From Podaxis mareebaensis (taxonomy: Eukaryota > Basidiomycota > Agaricomycetes > Agaricales > Agaricaceae), in contig JAEUWP010000145.1 in the NCBI GenBank assembly GCA_018524725.1, positions 278,741 through 342,740 on the forward strand: 64,000 nucleotides of DNA, read 5' to 3'. Shown piece by piece: positions 11,626-23,300 of this stretch; within the stretch, counting starts at the first letter, position 1; each line of letters begins with the position of its first letter. The notes below the pieces were generated by a model, which was given only the letters and a program-made list of their open reading frames with translations, searched no databases and had not been told where the DNA came from. The position numbers and the translations under genes are program-made.

Positions 11626-14378
11626 ATGTATTTCCCATCTTTCAGCTTTTGGCGCACTGCGCCGGTCATTGCATCTACCTTCAAGGATATCACCACCTCT
11701 GGTAGTCCTTACACCGTCAGTGGAGATACCTGCTACACCAATCCCAACATTAAGAACATCACCACCTCCGGTGACCTCTACATCGTCAACGGAGATACTT
11801 GCTATGCCAACTCCGGTAAGGAGGTTCGTCGTCCCGCCGTCCTGGCCGGCCTTGAGCCAGATAAAGGGACCTTCCCTGGACCAATTATTAACGGATGGAA
11901 GGTAATTGCTCGTCATTTTCTCCCTTTTCCCTCACTGTTGAACATGATTCTTCTGGACAGGGTTCTACTTTCAAAATCAACGTGCACAATAAGCTCAAAA
12001 ACGATGACATGTTGAGAGAAACGACCATCGCAAGTTTATTTGCTGAAATGTTTGACGCCATTAACTCTAAGCGCTTTCGTAGCATTGGCACGGTATTGAA
12101 CAGAAAGTAGGAACCAACTGGGCAGATGGTGTTGCATTTGTAACTCAATGCCCCATCATCCCGGACGACCATTTCCCATACAATTTCCCTGTTCCGGACC
12201 AAGCAGGCACTTTCTGGTACCATTCTCATTATTGTATGTCATTCATCGCTTTCTATGCACTCTATCTGATGCCCGCCACTAGCTACCCAATATTGCGATG
12301 GCCTCCGAGGTCCTCTCATTATCAGAGACAAAGAGGATCCCTACCTGAATGACTACGATGTCGACGACGGTAAGAGCGAGTCTTCGGAGATTCTTGACTC
12401 GACCTCTCATGTGTCCTATCAGATTCTACGGTCATTACACTGTCGGACTGGTGAGTTGGCTGGATTTATACAGAGCCAAATCTGACGGTCTGAGATTTTA
12501 TAGGTATCGTATGTATCCCTGAAATACTCCCTTGGGTTCACTTAACAACTGGATAATCACATAGAAAAACTGGCTACTGGAGGACAAAGGTAGCATTTTT
12601 CGTCTTTGGCTGTGCGATTTGATTGTTTATACCTATGATAGTGGATGGGACCTCACCCTTATCAACGGTGCTGTCACACCGGAAATCGTCGTCAAGCAAG
12701 GAACAAGGTGAGGTGTTGAGTCTTGTCTTTGAGTATGGACTAACGGAAAGAAGGTATCGATTCCGCCTGATCAATATGTCTTGCGACGCCCCATACATGT
12801 TCTCTATCGATGGCCACAATTTAACTGTCATCGAGGTCGATGGTGTCCTGACAGAGAAATACACGGTTACTCATATCCCAATACTCGCAGGTGAGTATCA
12901 AGTATCCTGCAGGTAATTATTGGAGAATTGAACATGCCCCAGCCCAACGATATTCCTTCATTGTGAGTGTCGGCCTCATATTTTCTCTTATGCATAGCGT
13001 TCGAACTCGATTTCGTCAGCTGGATACTCACAACCATCATCCGGGCAAATATTGTAAGTGATTACCTACCCCGAGCAACCTCGACTCTGATACATCTTAC
13101 CTAAAGGGATTCATGCCGACGTTCCCAATGAGAAGGGTCCCGGAGGAACGGGTATCTTACATTACGAAGGAGCCCCGGATTATCCACCAGTTAAGCCATC
13201 CCCTGTTACGCCCGTTACGCTCGATGAAGCCCTCTTAGTGGTGAGACATCTTGTTGCTGAAAATTCAATAATTGTGTGTAACTGAAGGAATGACTTCTCG
13301 ATTAGCCCTACTACCCTGCCCCGGCGGTATGTCATTCAGCCTGAGCCATCTCTCGGTATCATTCCTAAAGTCTTTCGGATAGCCTGGCGGACACACGATA
13401 GATGCGAAGGACGTGGAGAACCATGATATAGAAATGAAAGTAACAGTAAGCTGCGGTGCATTTATCGTTGTCCGTCAAAACTCACCTGCCCACCAGCAAG
13501 AGGGTTTCTTTATCAACAACGCTCATTTCCGCCCACCTTCCGTAGACGTGTTGCTCCAAATCCTCAGTGGCGCCAAGAGTCCGCGTCGGTGATGTTACTT
13601 CGATGTTCAAGGCAGATGAATCTCACAACATTTGACAGATGATATCCTGCCACCAGGATCTGTTATCTCCCTTCCACGCGATGCAAATATTCAGCTCAAG
13701 TTCAAGAACGCTGGCGCAACCGGTGGTGCTCCCGTGAGTGCGCGATAGTGCGAACTTGCATAGCATTTCTGATCCCAGTCTTGATGTAGCATCCGTTCCA
13801 CCTTCATGGCGTAAGTCGCACCTCGATTAATGGGATGCCGTGTTAACACGATCGGTTCAGCATACTTTCTCGGTGATTCGCTCTATCGAACATGACAATT
13901 ACACCTGGGATAATCCACCTAGGAGGGACACGGTCTCTACATCACGCTTCCACAACAATAATCAGAACCTGGATGAGGTCACTATTCGTTTCAGGACTGA
14001 CAATCCCGGCCCCTGGATCTTGCACTGGTGCGCTCTATTTCGGATTTTTCTTCTTAGGATAGCTGACCTGCTCCCACTTCTCCAAAGTCACATTGATTGG
14101 CATCTTGAAAGGTCTGCTTTTATTATCACAAATCTCATGATAATGCATAGTCTGACTAATGATTTTCCTTCCAGAGGTCTTGCTGTTGTATTCGCTGAAG
14201 ACATTAACGGTACCGCTGACTGGCAGAAGGGTCGCCCTGGTGAGTCTTTGCTTCAATCGTGATAGTCTTATTCAATTCACTTAAAATTTTTTTTACTTGT
14301 GCAGAAAAATGGAGCGGTCTCTGTGATAAGTACTGGAAGTGGATGGGTCAGCCAAGGCAAACGAACAAGCACGGTTGA
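11626..14378 (+). CDS. laccase-like multicopper oxidase, copy 1
   Basis: This protein couples one-electron oxidation of phenols to four-electron reduction of O2 through one type-1 copper and a trinuclear cluster. Joined exons show all four copper motifs: [36 protein letters not shown] and [12 protein letters not shown]. The residue ten after the Cys is Leu, the usual non-coordinating axial position in basidiomycete laccases. [10 protein letters not shown] and [13 protein letters not shown] are also typical, and the end is [13 protein letters not shown] with TGA at 14376-14378. More than 15 introns cut the gene. The intron just before HWHG needs a GC donor. Exon 1 holds a 69-base tandem duplication (see 11686-11823). 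The start is chosen because [13 protein letters not shown] matches copy 2 ([13 protein letters not shown]); an upstream in-frame ATG at 11581 is not conserved there. The N-terminus is a poor signal peptide, so secretion is uncertain or an upstream exon is missing. Confidence 0.85.
11686..11823 (+). repeat. 69-base in-frame tandem duplication in laccase 1 exon 1
   Basis: Two adjacent 69-base units (11686-11754 and 11755-11823) encode [19 protein letters not shown]... and [19 protein letters not shown]..., 23 residues each. By my count about two thirds of the bases agree. Laccase 2 has only one such unit ([17 protein letters not shown]), which matches the second unit best. Confidence 0.8.
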
Positions 14379-15411
14379 ACTTTCCTGCTTCTCCCTCGCT
14401 GATGACCTTGTTACGATTTGAATTTTTGTCTCTTGTCGCCTCGTCCTATGTCTCCGCAGGTCTCGAATTTGTACAACTTTTCCCCATATGTGAAGGATGT
14501 TATACTATAGGTCGATATCCACCGGGCCGAAAGCACATCTGAGGGCGCGACCTGATGCGCCCAATACCGACTCCCGACTTTTCATTGATGTCTTGACCAA
14601 AAGATTGGCCGAGGTCGGCTTACCTCAGGGTCAAGACCACCCCCTCGTTCGGATTCCTTGCTTCCGAACTTTCCTTTGTTTCTGATCCACCTTGCTTCGT
14701 ATGTAGACTCTGTTATTGCCAGCAACCATAAGTGACAGGACACTTGTGGAAATGTCACAAGTTAATGTATTAAACAGACCGGAATTACGACTTGCGTCGA
14801 TCTTCGCCAACAGTACAATTGAGGGCAGTTCATATCATAGACCAGAGAACCCAGGAAACCCAGGGTGCCAACCGACTGCCAGAGGAGGCAACGGCCACCA
14901 CCATGTTTTCGATCGCCATACCTTCCATATCTTGTTCGGGTCCCTTCGCTTCCGAAATTTGCTTTCTTTCTGGTTCGCCCCGGCGAGCGAGCTGGACTTT
15001 TAAATATGTAATCACTGGTGGATTGAGTTGGCCTTTACGTTCTTCGCCTACCCATCATTCATCCATTCTCGAAACTTAGAATAAATGACTCACGGGACAG
15101 TTGTAGCACCGGTTCTATCAGCGCCGGACGGTCATGCATGCTGTCGAAAGTCAACGGCATCACGCATTTTATTCATTGCTCAGCGCTCAGCGTCTAACCT
15201 TTGCTTGTTAATCGCATAACCATGTCACCAATCAATTCTGACAGCTCCTAGAGAACGTTCGCAAGTTCTGGTTTAGCTGTTCAGGTTTAAGTCGAAGTCT
15301 TGGAGAAAGACTTAACATCTGTTCATCGATTGCAGTCCCGGACAAGTTCAACGATAACGCGAGCATTTCATTTCAGGTACAAGTCTATTAGGTACCCCGC
15401 ATTCTAGCCAC

Positions 15412-15435
15412 ATTCCATGCTTCCTGTCAGCTGTC
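15412..15435 (+). promoter_or_regulatory. conserved promoter block of laccase 2
   Basis: This is the counterpart of 11542-11565, with 21 of 24 bases identical. It lies about 31 bases before the TATA box. Confidence 0.4.
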
Positions 15436-15466
15436 TGGGATGTCGTTAACCTCAAGAACAGCGTAC

Positions 15467-15472
15467 TATAAA
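15467..15472 (+). promoter_or_regulatory. TATA box of laccase 2
   Basis: TATAAA lies 32 bases before the ATG at 15505, almost the same spacing as in laccase 1. Confidence 0.5.
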
Positions 15473-15504
15473 TCAAATCAACGGCCTCGACGGATTGCCA
15501 GGCC

Positions 15505-18234
15505 ATGTATTTCCCGTCCTTTAATTTTTGGCGCACTGCGCCATTGCTTGCCACCTCTTCTTACAGGAATATCACTGTATCTGGGGACCTCTACATCGTT
15601 AATGGTGATACGAGTTACACGACCTCTACCGGCAATGTCATTGCCCGCAGTGCTGTCCTCGCTGGACTTGGGGAGAACGCTGGGACTTTTCCTGGACCGA
15701 TCATCAATGGATACAAGGTAGCCACGCGTCGTCGACCTTGTTATTCGCTATCATATTGAACGTTGGTTCTCTCAGGGTGATACATTTTCAATCAATGTAT
15801 ACAACAAGCTCAGTGACGACACCATGTTGCGAGAGACGACTATCGTAAGCTGTGCCAGTTGAATTAGTTGACATCGCCAGGCTGAAATACCTTCGTAGCA
15901 TTGGCATGGTATTGAACAGAGAGCAGGAACCAATTGGGCTGATGGTGTAGCCTTTGTGACTCAGTGCCCCATCATCCCCAACGATTGGTTCCCTTACAAG
16001 TTCCCCGTGCCTGACCAGGCAGGCACTTTCTGGTACCACTCCCACTACTGTGTGTGGTCTCGAATCCGTTTTCTAGTTCCCTATCTCATGCTTTCGTCCA
16101 GCTACGCAATATTGCGATGGTCTCCGAGGACCTCTTATTATCAGAGACCATAAAGATCCTTATTTGAGTGAATATGATGTCGACGACGGTAAGGACCATA
16201 GGCTCGGAACACCCGATCTTTTCTCATGTGATCCGCGTCCCGTCCAGACTCCACGGTCATTACATTGTCAGACTGGTAAGTTCTCTAAGTTTGTATTGAC
16301 CCAGTTCCTGACGATCTGCATCTGTTAGGTATCGTACGTGTGTTTCAACCAATAACTTCACGTTCTCCTAATCATGGAATAATTACCCAGAAAAAAAGGC
16401 CACCTCAGGTCGAAGGTAAATATCCATCTCATCGACCGTGACGGCGATCCATTGCTTACGTCTGATAAAGCAAATGGGATATCACTTTGATCAACGGTGC
16501 CGTTAAGCCGACAGTCTCTGTAGTAAAGGGGAAGAGGTAGCTGCAAGTCGATTGCTGTCCATCATATTCACTGAATCAGGAAAGATACCGGTTCCGCTTG
16601 ATCAATACGTCTTGCGATGCTCCGTACCTCTTTTCTATCGATGGTCATAACCTGACGGTCATCGAGGTCGATGGCGTCCTTACCGAGAAATACACAGTCA
16701 ACCAGGTTCCCATCCTCGCAGGTAAGTCTTGGGTGGGCGTTCCTTCACACTAGAATATTGAATATGCACTAGCACAACGTTTCTCTGTTATCGTAAGCAC
16801 CAGCCGTATGTGTAGGTATGTCAAATCCAACGCACCTGTTTATTCTACCAGTTGGACACAAGGGGCCACGATGATACCAAGAACTACTGTGAGTTTGCAA
16901 ACTTGTTACCTCAGAACGATTTGGGATCTGATCTCGTGCATTCTCATTAAAGGGATTCGTGCTGATGTTCCCGGTGGTAAGGGCCCGGGAGGCACAGGTA
17001 TCTTGCATTACTCCAGGGCTGGAAGTGGGGACCCGAATACACAACCTCCTAATCCCTACCAAACCCTCAACGAAACCTTCATTGTGGTAAGCTTCATTAC
17101 CACTACCCCGCGGGAGTTTCTGTAACTGAGCGACATGTTGTTCAGCCTTACTACCACGCTCCAGCGGTGCGTGACGGGAATAGTTCATATTCCTCGACAA
17201 AGAGAGCTCATGCTTTGTGTAGCCTGGTGGACCTTCGCCTAATGCTTCGGATGTCGTCAACCACGACTTGTTATTGGGCCTAGGGGTAGGTGGCCCCATA
17301 TTGCCTATCTTCGGTGCCATGCACTAAGATGTTCTCAACGACTAGGACGAAGGATTCACTATCAATGGTTTTCGTTTCCGCCCACCTTCCGTCGACGTTC
17401 TTCTGCAGATTTTGAGTGGCGTTGCGAACCCCTGTGTGTATCACTCTCCTTCAAAAACCGTGTTATAAATCTCAACGTGGAGCATGACAGTCGACATTTT
17501 ACCCAAAGGCTCTGTTATCCCTGTTGGGCGAGACGAGAACATCCAGCTGACGTTCTTGAGCGCCGATCCGACACCCGGAGGTCCCGTAAGTTGGTAGAAC
17601 GCGTTTGTCGCAGGAGTTGTGCCTGATATAATCTGCTTTCACAGCACCCATTCCACCTGCACGGTGTAGGTCCAAACCATTCAAAAGATAACGCATTGTG
17701 CTGACGGGTTCTTCCAGCATACATTCTCGGTCGTCCGTTCCATTGGTGCTTACTCTTATAACTGGGAAAATCCACCTAGGAGAGACACAGTCAGCACGTC
17801 GCTGTTCGATGTCCCCTCGGGCCAAAACCTCGATCAGGTCACGATCCGCTTCAAGACTGACAATCCCGGACCTTGGATTTTGCACTGGTACGCCCCCATG
17901 CCTTTCTTGCCAACGATGAAACAACTCAACGGTCTCGTTATAAGTCACATCGATTGGCATCTTGAGGAGTATGTTCCCCTTTTAAATTTCAAAAAGGTAA
18001 AAAGGTGTGATATCTGATTGCTCATTCTCCTTGTAGAGGTCTCGCCCTTGTATTCGCCGAGGATGTTAATGGCACCGCCGGTGCGCAGAAGAACCGCCCT
18101 AGTACGTTCCGATCTTTTTGCGAGTGTTGTTGGGTTTCCTAATTGAAAATCCCTTCCCTATTACAGCGGAATGGAATGATCTCTGCCCCAAATACTGGAA
18201 GTATATGTCTAGCATGACTAAGAGGAGCAATTAA
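15505..18234 (+). CDS. laccase-like multicopper oxidase, copy 2
   Basis: This is a tandem paralogue of the preceding laccase in the same orientation, with introns at corresponding places. Copper motifs after splicing are [50 protein letters not shown] and [19 protein letters not shown]. Leu again occupies the axial type-1 position. [41 protein letters not shown] and [15 protein letters not shown] align with [12 protein letters not shown] and its neighbours in copy 1. The intron before HWHG here has an ordinary GT donor. Exon 1 lacks the 69-base duplication of copy 1. The end is [14 protein letters not shown] with TAA at 18232-18234. All ligands are intact, so it is likely active. As in copy 1, the N-terminus has no convincing signal peptide. 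Confidence 0.87.
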
Positions 18235-18875
18235 TATCTTACTGAAGTTGTATGATGCGAAATCGGTATTGCCACCGCTGTCTCATCTAGCATTTGCTGT
18301 ACAGAGTGTTTGCTTTAATTGAATGATCTTCATCTGCATCCAAATAGGTTTGAAGCCTTTGTCAGTGAATGCATCTTAGCCACGCAACAGGCGCTGTCCC
18401 CATCCGTTCAACTCTATCATAACCCATACCAGCCATAACCCACACTCTTGACTCAACCCATAGTGCTCCCAGGGGATAAACTGGCGTTTTTGTGCTTTAG
18501 TCCTCTCCCGTAATCCATATTGCCATACCCCATAGCCTGGATACAGGACAAAGTGCTATGGGTTATGGCAGTCGACTGTGATCCTTGAGTACCCCTTACC
18601 TGAAGTCTGCCATGAATATACGTTATACAGGCAGCCCGTGACGGTGGTACTTTTGGGTTTTCATCCACAGTGCACCTGCTGACCCTTGACAGAGATCTTG
18701 AGCATTGCCCGTGATTTTCATTCTGGTAAGATTAGTGGACTGAAGGGGTATGGATTGGTATGGGGATTAATGTATCACATATACTGACAAAATGGAACAA
18801 CTATCCAGCTAGCAGCGTATGCAGTTGTAAAATTTAGGTATCGTGTGCGTGGTGTAGGTGGTCAGGTATGGTGTC
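18235..18875. other. intergenic region with an imperfect inverted repeat
   Basis: No gene is recognised between the converging ends of laccase 2 and the dienelactone hydrolase. An 11-base inverted repeat, GCCATAACCCA at 18432-18442 and its complement at 18559-18569, is surrounded by further AACCCATA-type variants. Confidence 0.5.
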
Positions 18876-19897
18876 CTAAATGTGTTTCTTAAACCAAGTT
18901 ACAGTTTGTTCCAGTGATTTCTCGAATGCCTCTTTGATCTCGGGGAGCTGAGTGTTTGGACGGGAGGCAAATCCATGAACGGTACCTTAAGAGAACGATA
19001 AGTGTGAAATTGAGTACAATAGTCAAATATACACGCACCTTTGTAATCCTGGAACTCATAGTCGAGAGCACGTTTGTCATCCTTGGGACGTCGTGCGAGG
19101 ATCTCTTCCGCCTTCTTTCGCTTGGCAGTGGAGAAGGTGAAATCGTCTGTAACGGTACCTGAGTGCATATAATGGGGATACAGAGCAACACCAACCTTCA
19201 GCGCAGACCCATGCCACAGGAACAACCAATCGGTCAAGAAGTTTCAGCGAGAAGTTGCCGGGATGACAGACAACGACGGTATCGACAATATCGGTCACCG
19301 CCAGTCGTACACAAGCAGCGCCGCCAAAACAGTAGCCAACAGCACCGATGTTGTCATATTTCTTTTCAGCCTTGATTTTGTGTATGAACTGAAAGATTAT
19401 ATTGAGTGACGGAAAGCTCATGCATGATCTATGATCATTGGACGAACCTCTTTTATCCGTTTATCTGCAACAGATGGGCGGTTGGAGATGATTACGGGCA
19501 GATTCCCAAGTACAGTGAGGTAGAATTTGGCCCAGCCCAGTGCGCCAATCTTTTCTCCCGCTCTTTCCGGCATCTTGAGTTTGTTTTCTCGTATCAAGGG
19601 CTTTCCTGGACGACGGAGTTCATCGGACTGGGTAAATAATAAAGTGAGAAGCGGACAAGGAGACTTACCTTTGAAAATGTCCGGCACCCATACATCGCAT
19701 TGTAGTTGTTCCGAGAAATAATCAGCCATGATCTTGGGGTTGTCCAGCGCAAGGCCAAACGCGTCTGTTAGTAGCACCACTGCCCGTTTCGAGTCAGAGC
19801 CCTCAGGTGCCGCTGCAAGATACGAGCCATCGTCTCTGGTGACTCCTTTGGGAGCACCCGCTAGTTTAGCACCTGTTGTGCAATCCGGACACGACAT
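18876..19897 (-). CDS. dienelactone hydrolase family protein
   Basis: This is an alpha/beta-hydrolase of the dienelactone hydrolase family. Bacterial members open dienelactones in chlorocatechol breakdown; fungal members are mostly uncharacterised. Minus-strand exons give about 245 residues starting MSCPDCTTGAKLAGAPKG. The protein has AVVLLTDAFGL, DVWVPDIFKG, the nucleophile elbow GAVGYCFGGAA (Cys nucleophile), then AEDDFTFS with the acid and VHGFASRPN with the catalytic His, so the Cys-Asp-His triad is complete. It ends EQTVTWFKKHI with TAG at 18876-18878. The start is the ATG at 19895-19897 opening the conserved MSCPDCxxG, which is common in the fungal branch. At least four introns are present. 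Lying next to the laccases, it could act on ring-cleavage lactones, but that link is inference. Confidence 0.88.
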
Positions 19898-20375
19898 AGT
19901 AAAAGCTTAAGGAGAGTGGAGGATTACAGGCGCCCGGACGCTCGAACAAGAAGAATACAAAGCAAGAGAGGTGTACGGAATGGCATCTGGTATGATTGGC
20001 AACTGGATTCCCAGGCGGCGGGTCCGAAAAGCGTGGAACTTGAGTTGTGCAAGTTGTCAGTGGTCCACTTCTGTCACAATGCTCCGGTGCAAAACGCAGG
20101 TTAGATGCTTCCGGATTCTATCCGAAACCAGGATCAAGATGGTCGCCACGTTCAGGGGGGATTTGTTAGATATTGGGCCGACCCAGTCTTCCATCAACGG
20201 GAAGCTACGGCCCGGCCCTGTTCCGACATTCGGTTCGATTCTCAGCGTTCATAGCTCACGCAAGATACCGTAGCAGTTGTGTGGCGACTCATGATATTGC
20301 GACCCTATTTCTCCTCTGTCTTGGAACAGGAGAACAGTATCTCCTGAATAATTGCTGAAACGCACTTGCTCTGCT
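19898..20375. other. divergent intergenic region
   Basis: This region lies between the divergent starts of the dienelactone hydrolase and the AT-hook protein gene. I see nothing coding or structured beyond a probable shared promoter. Confidence 0.5.
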
Positions 20376-23300
20376 ATGTTGTCGTTGCAGGACTTTGCAC
20401 CAGAATTGGAACGGGTCAAGGTGCGAGGTTTCTATTCAACTAGTCATACCAAAGGTCCCTAACAGTTCTCTTTATAGCACAGTCAGGATGAATCTGGCCC
20501 CCAGAGGAAGAGGCGCTTGCAGTCGGGCGAAGAAGCTGAACCGCCTTCCGCCAAACGGCTGAGGGCGGCGGAAAACCCAAGGACAGCAAAAGTATCCCGT
20601 GGACCAGGCAGAACACGAATCTCGGCGGTGAAAGCGAAAGAAGGTAATTGTATATAACCTTTGCTGCTACTGTAGTGCTTCATAATATTTTTCGCTCTCC
20701 TCCTTTAGACGATCCCGGGAAGTCCGGAAAACCCGTATGGTCGGTGGTTGCATGTTCGAATTTGCCTATGGTATCCAACCTGGAGTGCGTAGATATCAGA
20801 CCCCGATTATGGGCCAGTGTCAGTCCGAGGTTTTATCTTTTTTGGACTTTGCTGATTGTCACTCAGACTCGAGAAGAACTGGTATCTACTTTTGTAGAGA
20901 TATCCGGATCCAAATGCGTCAATAACATTTCATGGACTTCGACGGACATGCCCATCTTATTACTCGAGGGTGAGTCTGTGTTGGTGGAAAGACCAGAGAA
21001 CGTAGGTGATGGACTTTACATGGACCTCACTCTGTATGTTCGACATTCGGCATCACATACTTTTTTTTTCGCTCACCATTGCACTTAGTATCCGTGAATT
21101 CGTTTGCGCGGCTGAACGTGTGATTCCTCAGAGAGACGATATTCCTTCAATCTCGGCGCCAGCTGTGCATGTAGGGCGTGAAGATGTACCTGATGATTCC
21201 ATCTCCCTTCACCCCCCTGTCGCATCAGTGGAACCGGCACTTGCTATTGAATCTAAGTCTCAAGAACAACAAACGATGGCTACGACATCTACCGATGCCG
21301 CGGGCATTCCTGTTTCTGTGGCGAGGGCGTCAGCGTCTGAACCTTCCACTTGCGCGATCGTCCAGATACCGAAACCCAACCCAAAGAAGCCTAGGCTAAA
21401 GCAGCCGAAACCACCTGAACCTCTCCCGCAGAAAAATCATTCTGCTCCCACCTCACAGCCTTCAAAAAAGACGACAGCAAAGACGACATCTAGTGTTCTC
21501 TCTTCCCTCCGTTTCAAGAAGTTCAAGAACTCCCTTTCTGATGCGCTTCCTGGCAAAGAAACATCCCAAGTCCCCTCCTCGGAAGCCTTGCCGCCCCTCT
21601 CCACTCCCTCCCCAACATCCGGTCTCCCTCACTCCACAACTACAGATACAATCGGACCTCCGGAACCAGCCGTGGTCCAAACTCTGGCACCGAGTGCACC
21701 TGTAGCAAGCCCATCCCAGGTGCAAGCAGGTCGCCCATCCCAACCTGTTGAGCCTACTGCCTTTGACTATCCCCTGCATTCATCGCAACAACCTATACCG
21801 GAACCCCCTCGAGCTCCTTTCCTTGATTCGTCAAAGCCTTACAAACGACTCACCCCTGATACGCCCATGTCTGAATTAGAAACCATCATCAACAACCAGA
21901 CCGACTTTAAACCCACCTTTGATCACTACCCCGACAACCGCTTTCTACCTAGATTTAACAACCTTCCTCAGGCTTTCGCTGAGAAACATGGTGTGTCAAT
22001 GCCAACTCCGGTTGCGTGCCACCCGGTGGAAGTGTTCAAGATTAACCTTGGGGAACTTGGAGAAATTAGGAATGTGGAGGTTGGGTCTGGCAATGTGGTC
22101 GCGGTTGAAGATGTCGCTAGGCCTAGACGTGTCCCTAATGGTGTCCAAATCAGCCAACCTCCTTTGCGTTCGGAATGTCGTTGCTCGAAATTCAGATACG
22201 ATCACCAATGCCGGGTCTGTGGCTTGAACTCGCCTGTTACGGAGTTTTCCGCGCCTTTCGGCGACTATAGTGCTCAGAATTCGGATGGAATCGTCATGGA
22301 GGTTGATGTAGAGCGACCGGCGCCCTGCACACCTCGAGGGCCTCGTGTAAGACCCACGTATCCGAACGCCATACCTCTGGCCCAAAGGAAGCCATGGGGT
22401 AGGGGAGCGGTTCTGCAATCAACACATTCATCAAGTACTAACAAGCAAACAACACGCGCAGGACATCACTACCCGGGACCCCCGCCTCCCTCCGTAACTA
22501 GCGAAGAGCCGACCATGATGCACATCCCCAAGCCGAGTAATGGTGGCGCTTCAGGGCCAGGAATACTCTCTACCCCGACTCTGGGACCTCCTCCAAAACC
22601 AGCGCCAGTCGCGATCGGGAACACTGTTCACCAAGCTCTGGGCAGAAAGGGTGTTGGAATGCCGGTTTCAAGCCCTCCAGATTTGCCAAGCGCGGATCGT
22701 GCAGCTCTCCGTGCGCCCGCTTCTACTGGCAAATTCCACCTGCCATCTTACCACGTACCACACCCTGAAGCACCAGTCCTCCCCCCAGTTACTTCTGCCA
22801 CAAACGAGGCTACCCAAGGACTGATGACGAACGAAGTTGTGATGCCCGCTCTTCCTTTGTCTGAACAAATAATTGCCAAAAGTAGTGCCGTGACTTCACC
22901 TTCGCTCAAACGGAAGGGCAAGGAGAAAGCCCAGGCTCCAGAAAGCTCCGACGATGACGAGCCGCTTAGTCTGAGCATTAAACGCCGGCGGGCGGCCAAG
23001 AAACCTAAACTCGATCGTGGGCCTGGCGAGGATAAGTGCCGAGGCCTCCCTACGTACCCTAACGGCTCGATGATGCCGATTCCTTGTTCATCCAAGACTA
23101 AGCTCGAGGACCTCCCAGTCCTGGTACCGACCGCACAAGCACCGGAGAACGGGGTTAGGGTTGTAGGTGCGGGGAGGAAGGACGTCGATCAAGTACTGCC
23201 GGATTCTATTTCTGCTGTTGCTAAACCTGTCAAACGGCGCGGACGACCACCGAACAGCAAGAAGCCTGCTTTGGATGCTTCCCAGTCCGTCTCACAACCC

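Larger units (their letters stand above)
14379..15504. other. intergenic region between the two laccases
   Basis: This stretch of about 1.1 kb has no exon with laccase or other family motifs. Its last 100 bases carry the promoter block and TATA box of laccase 2. Confidence 0.5.
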
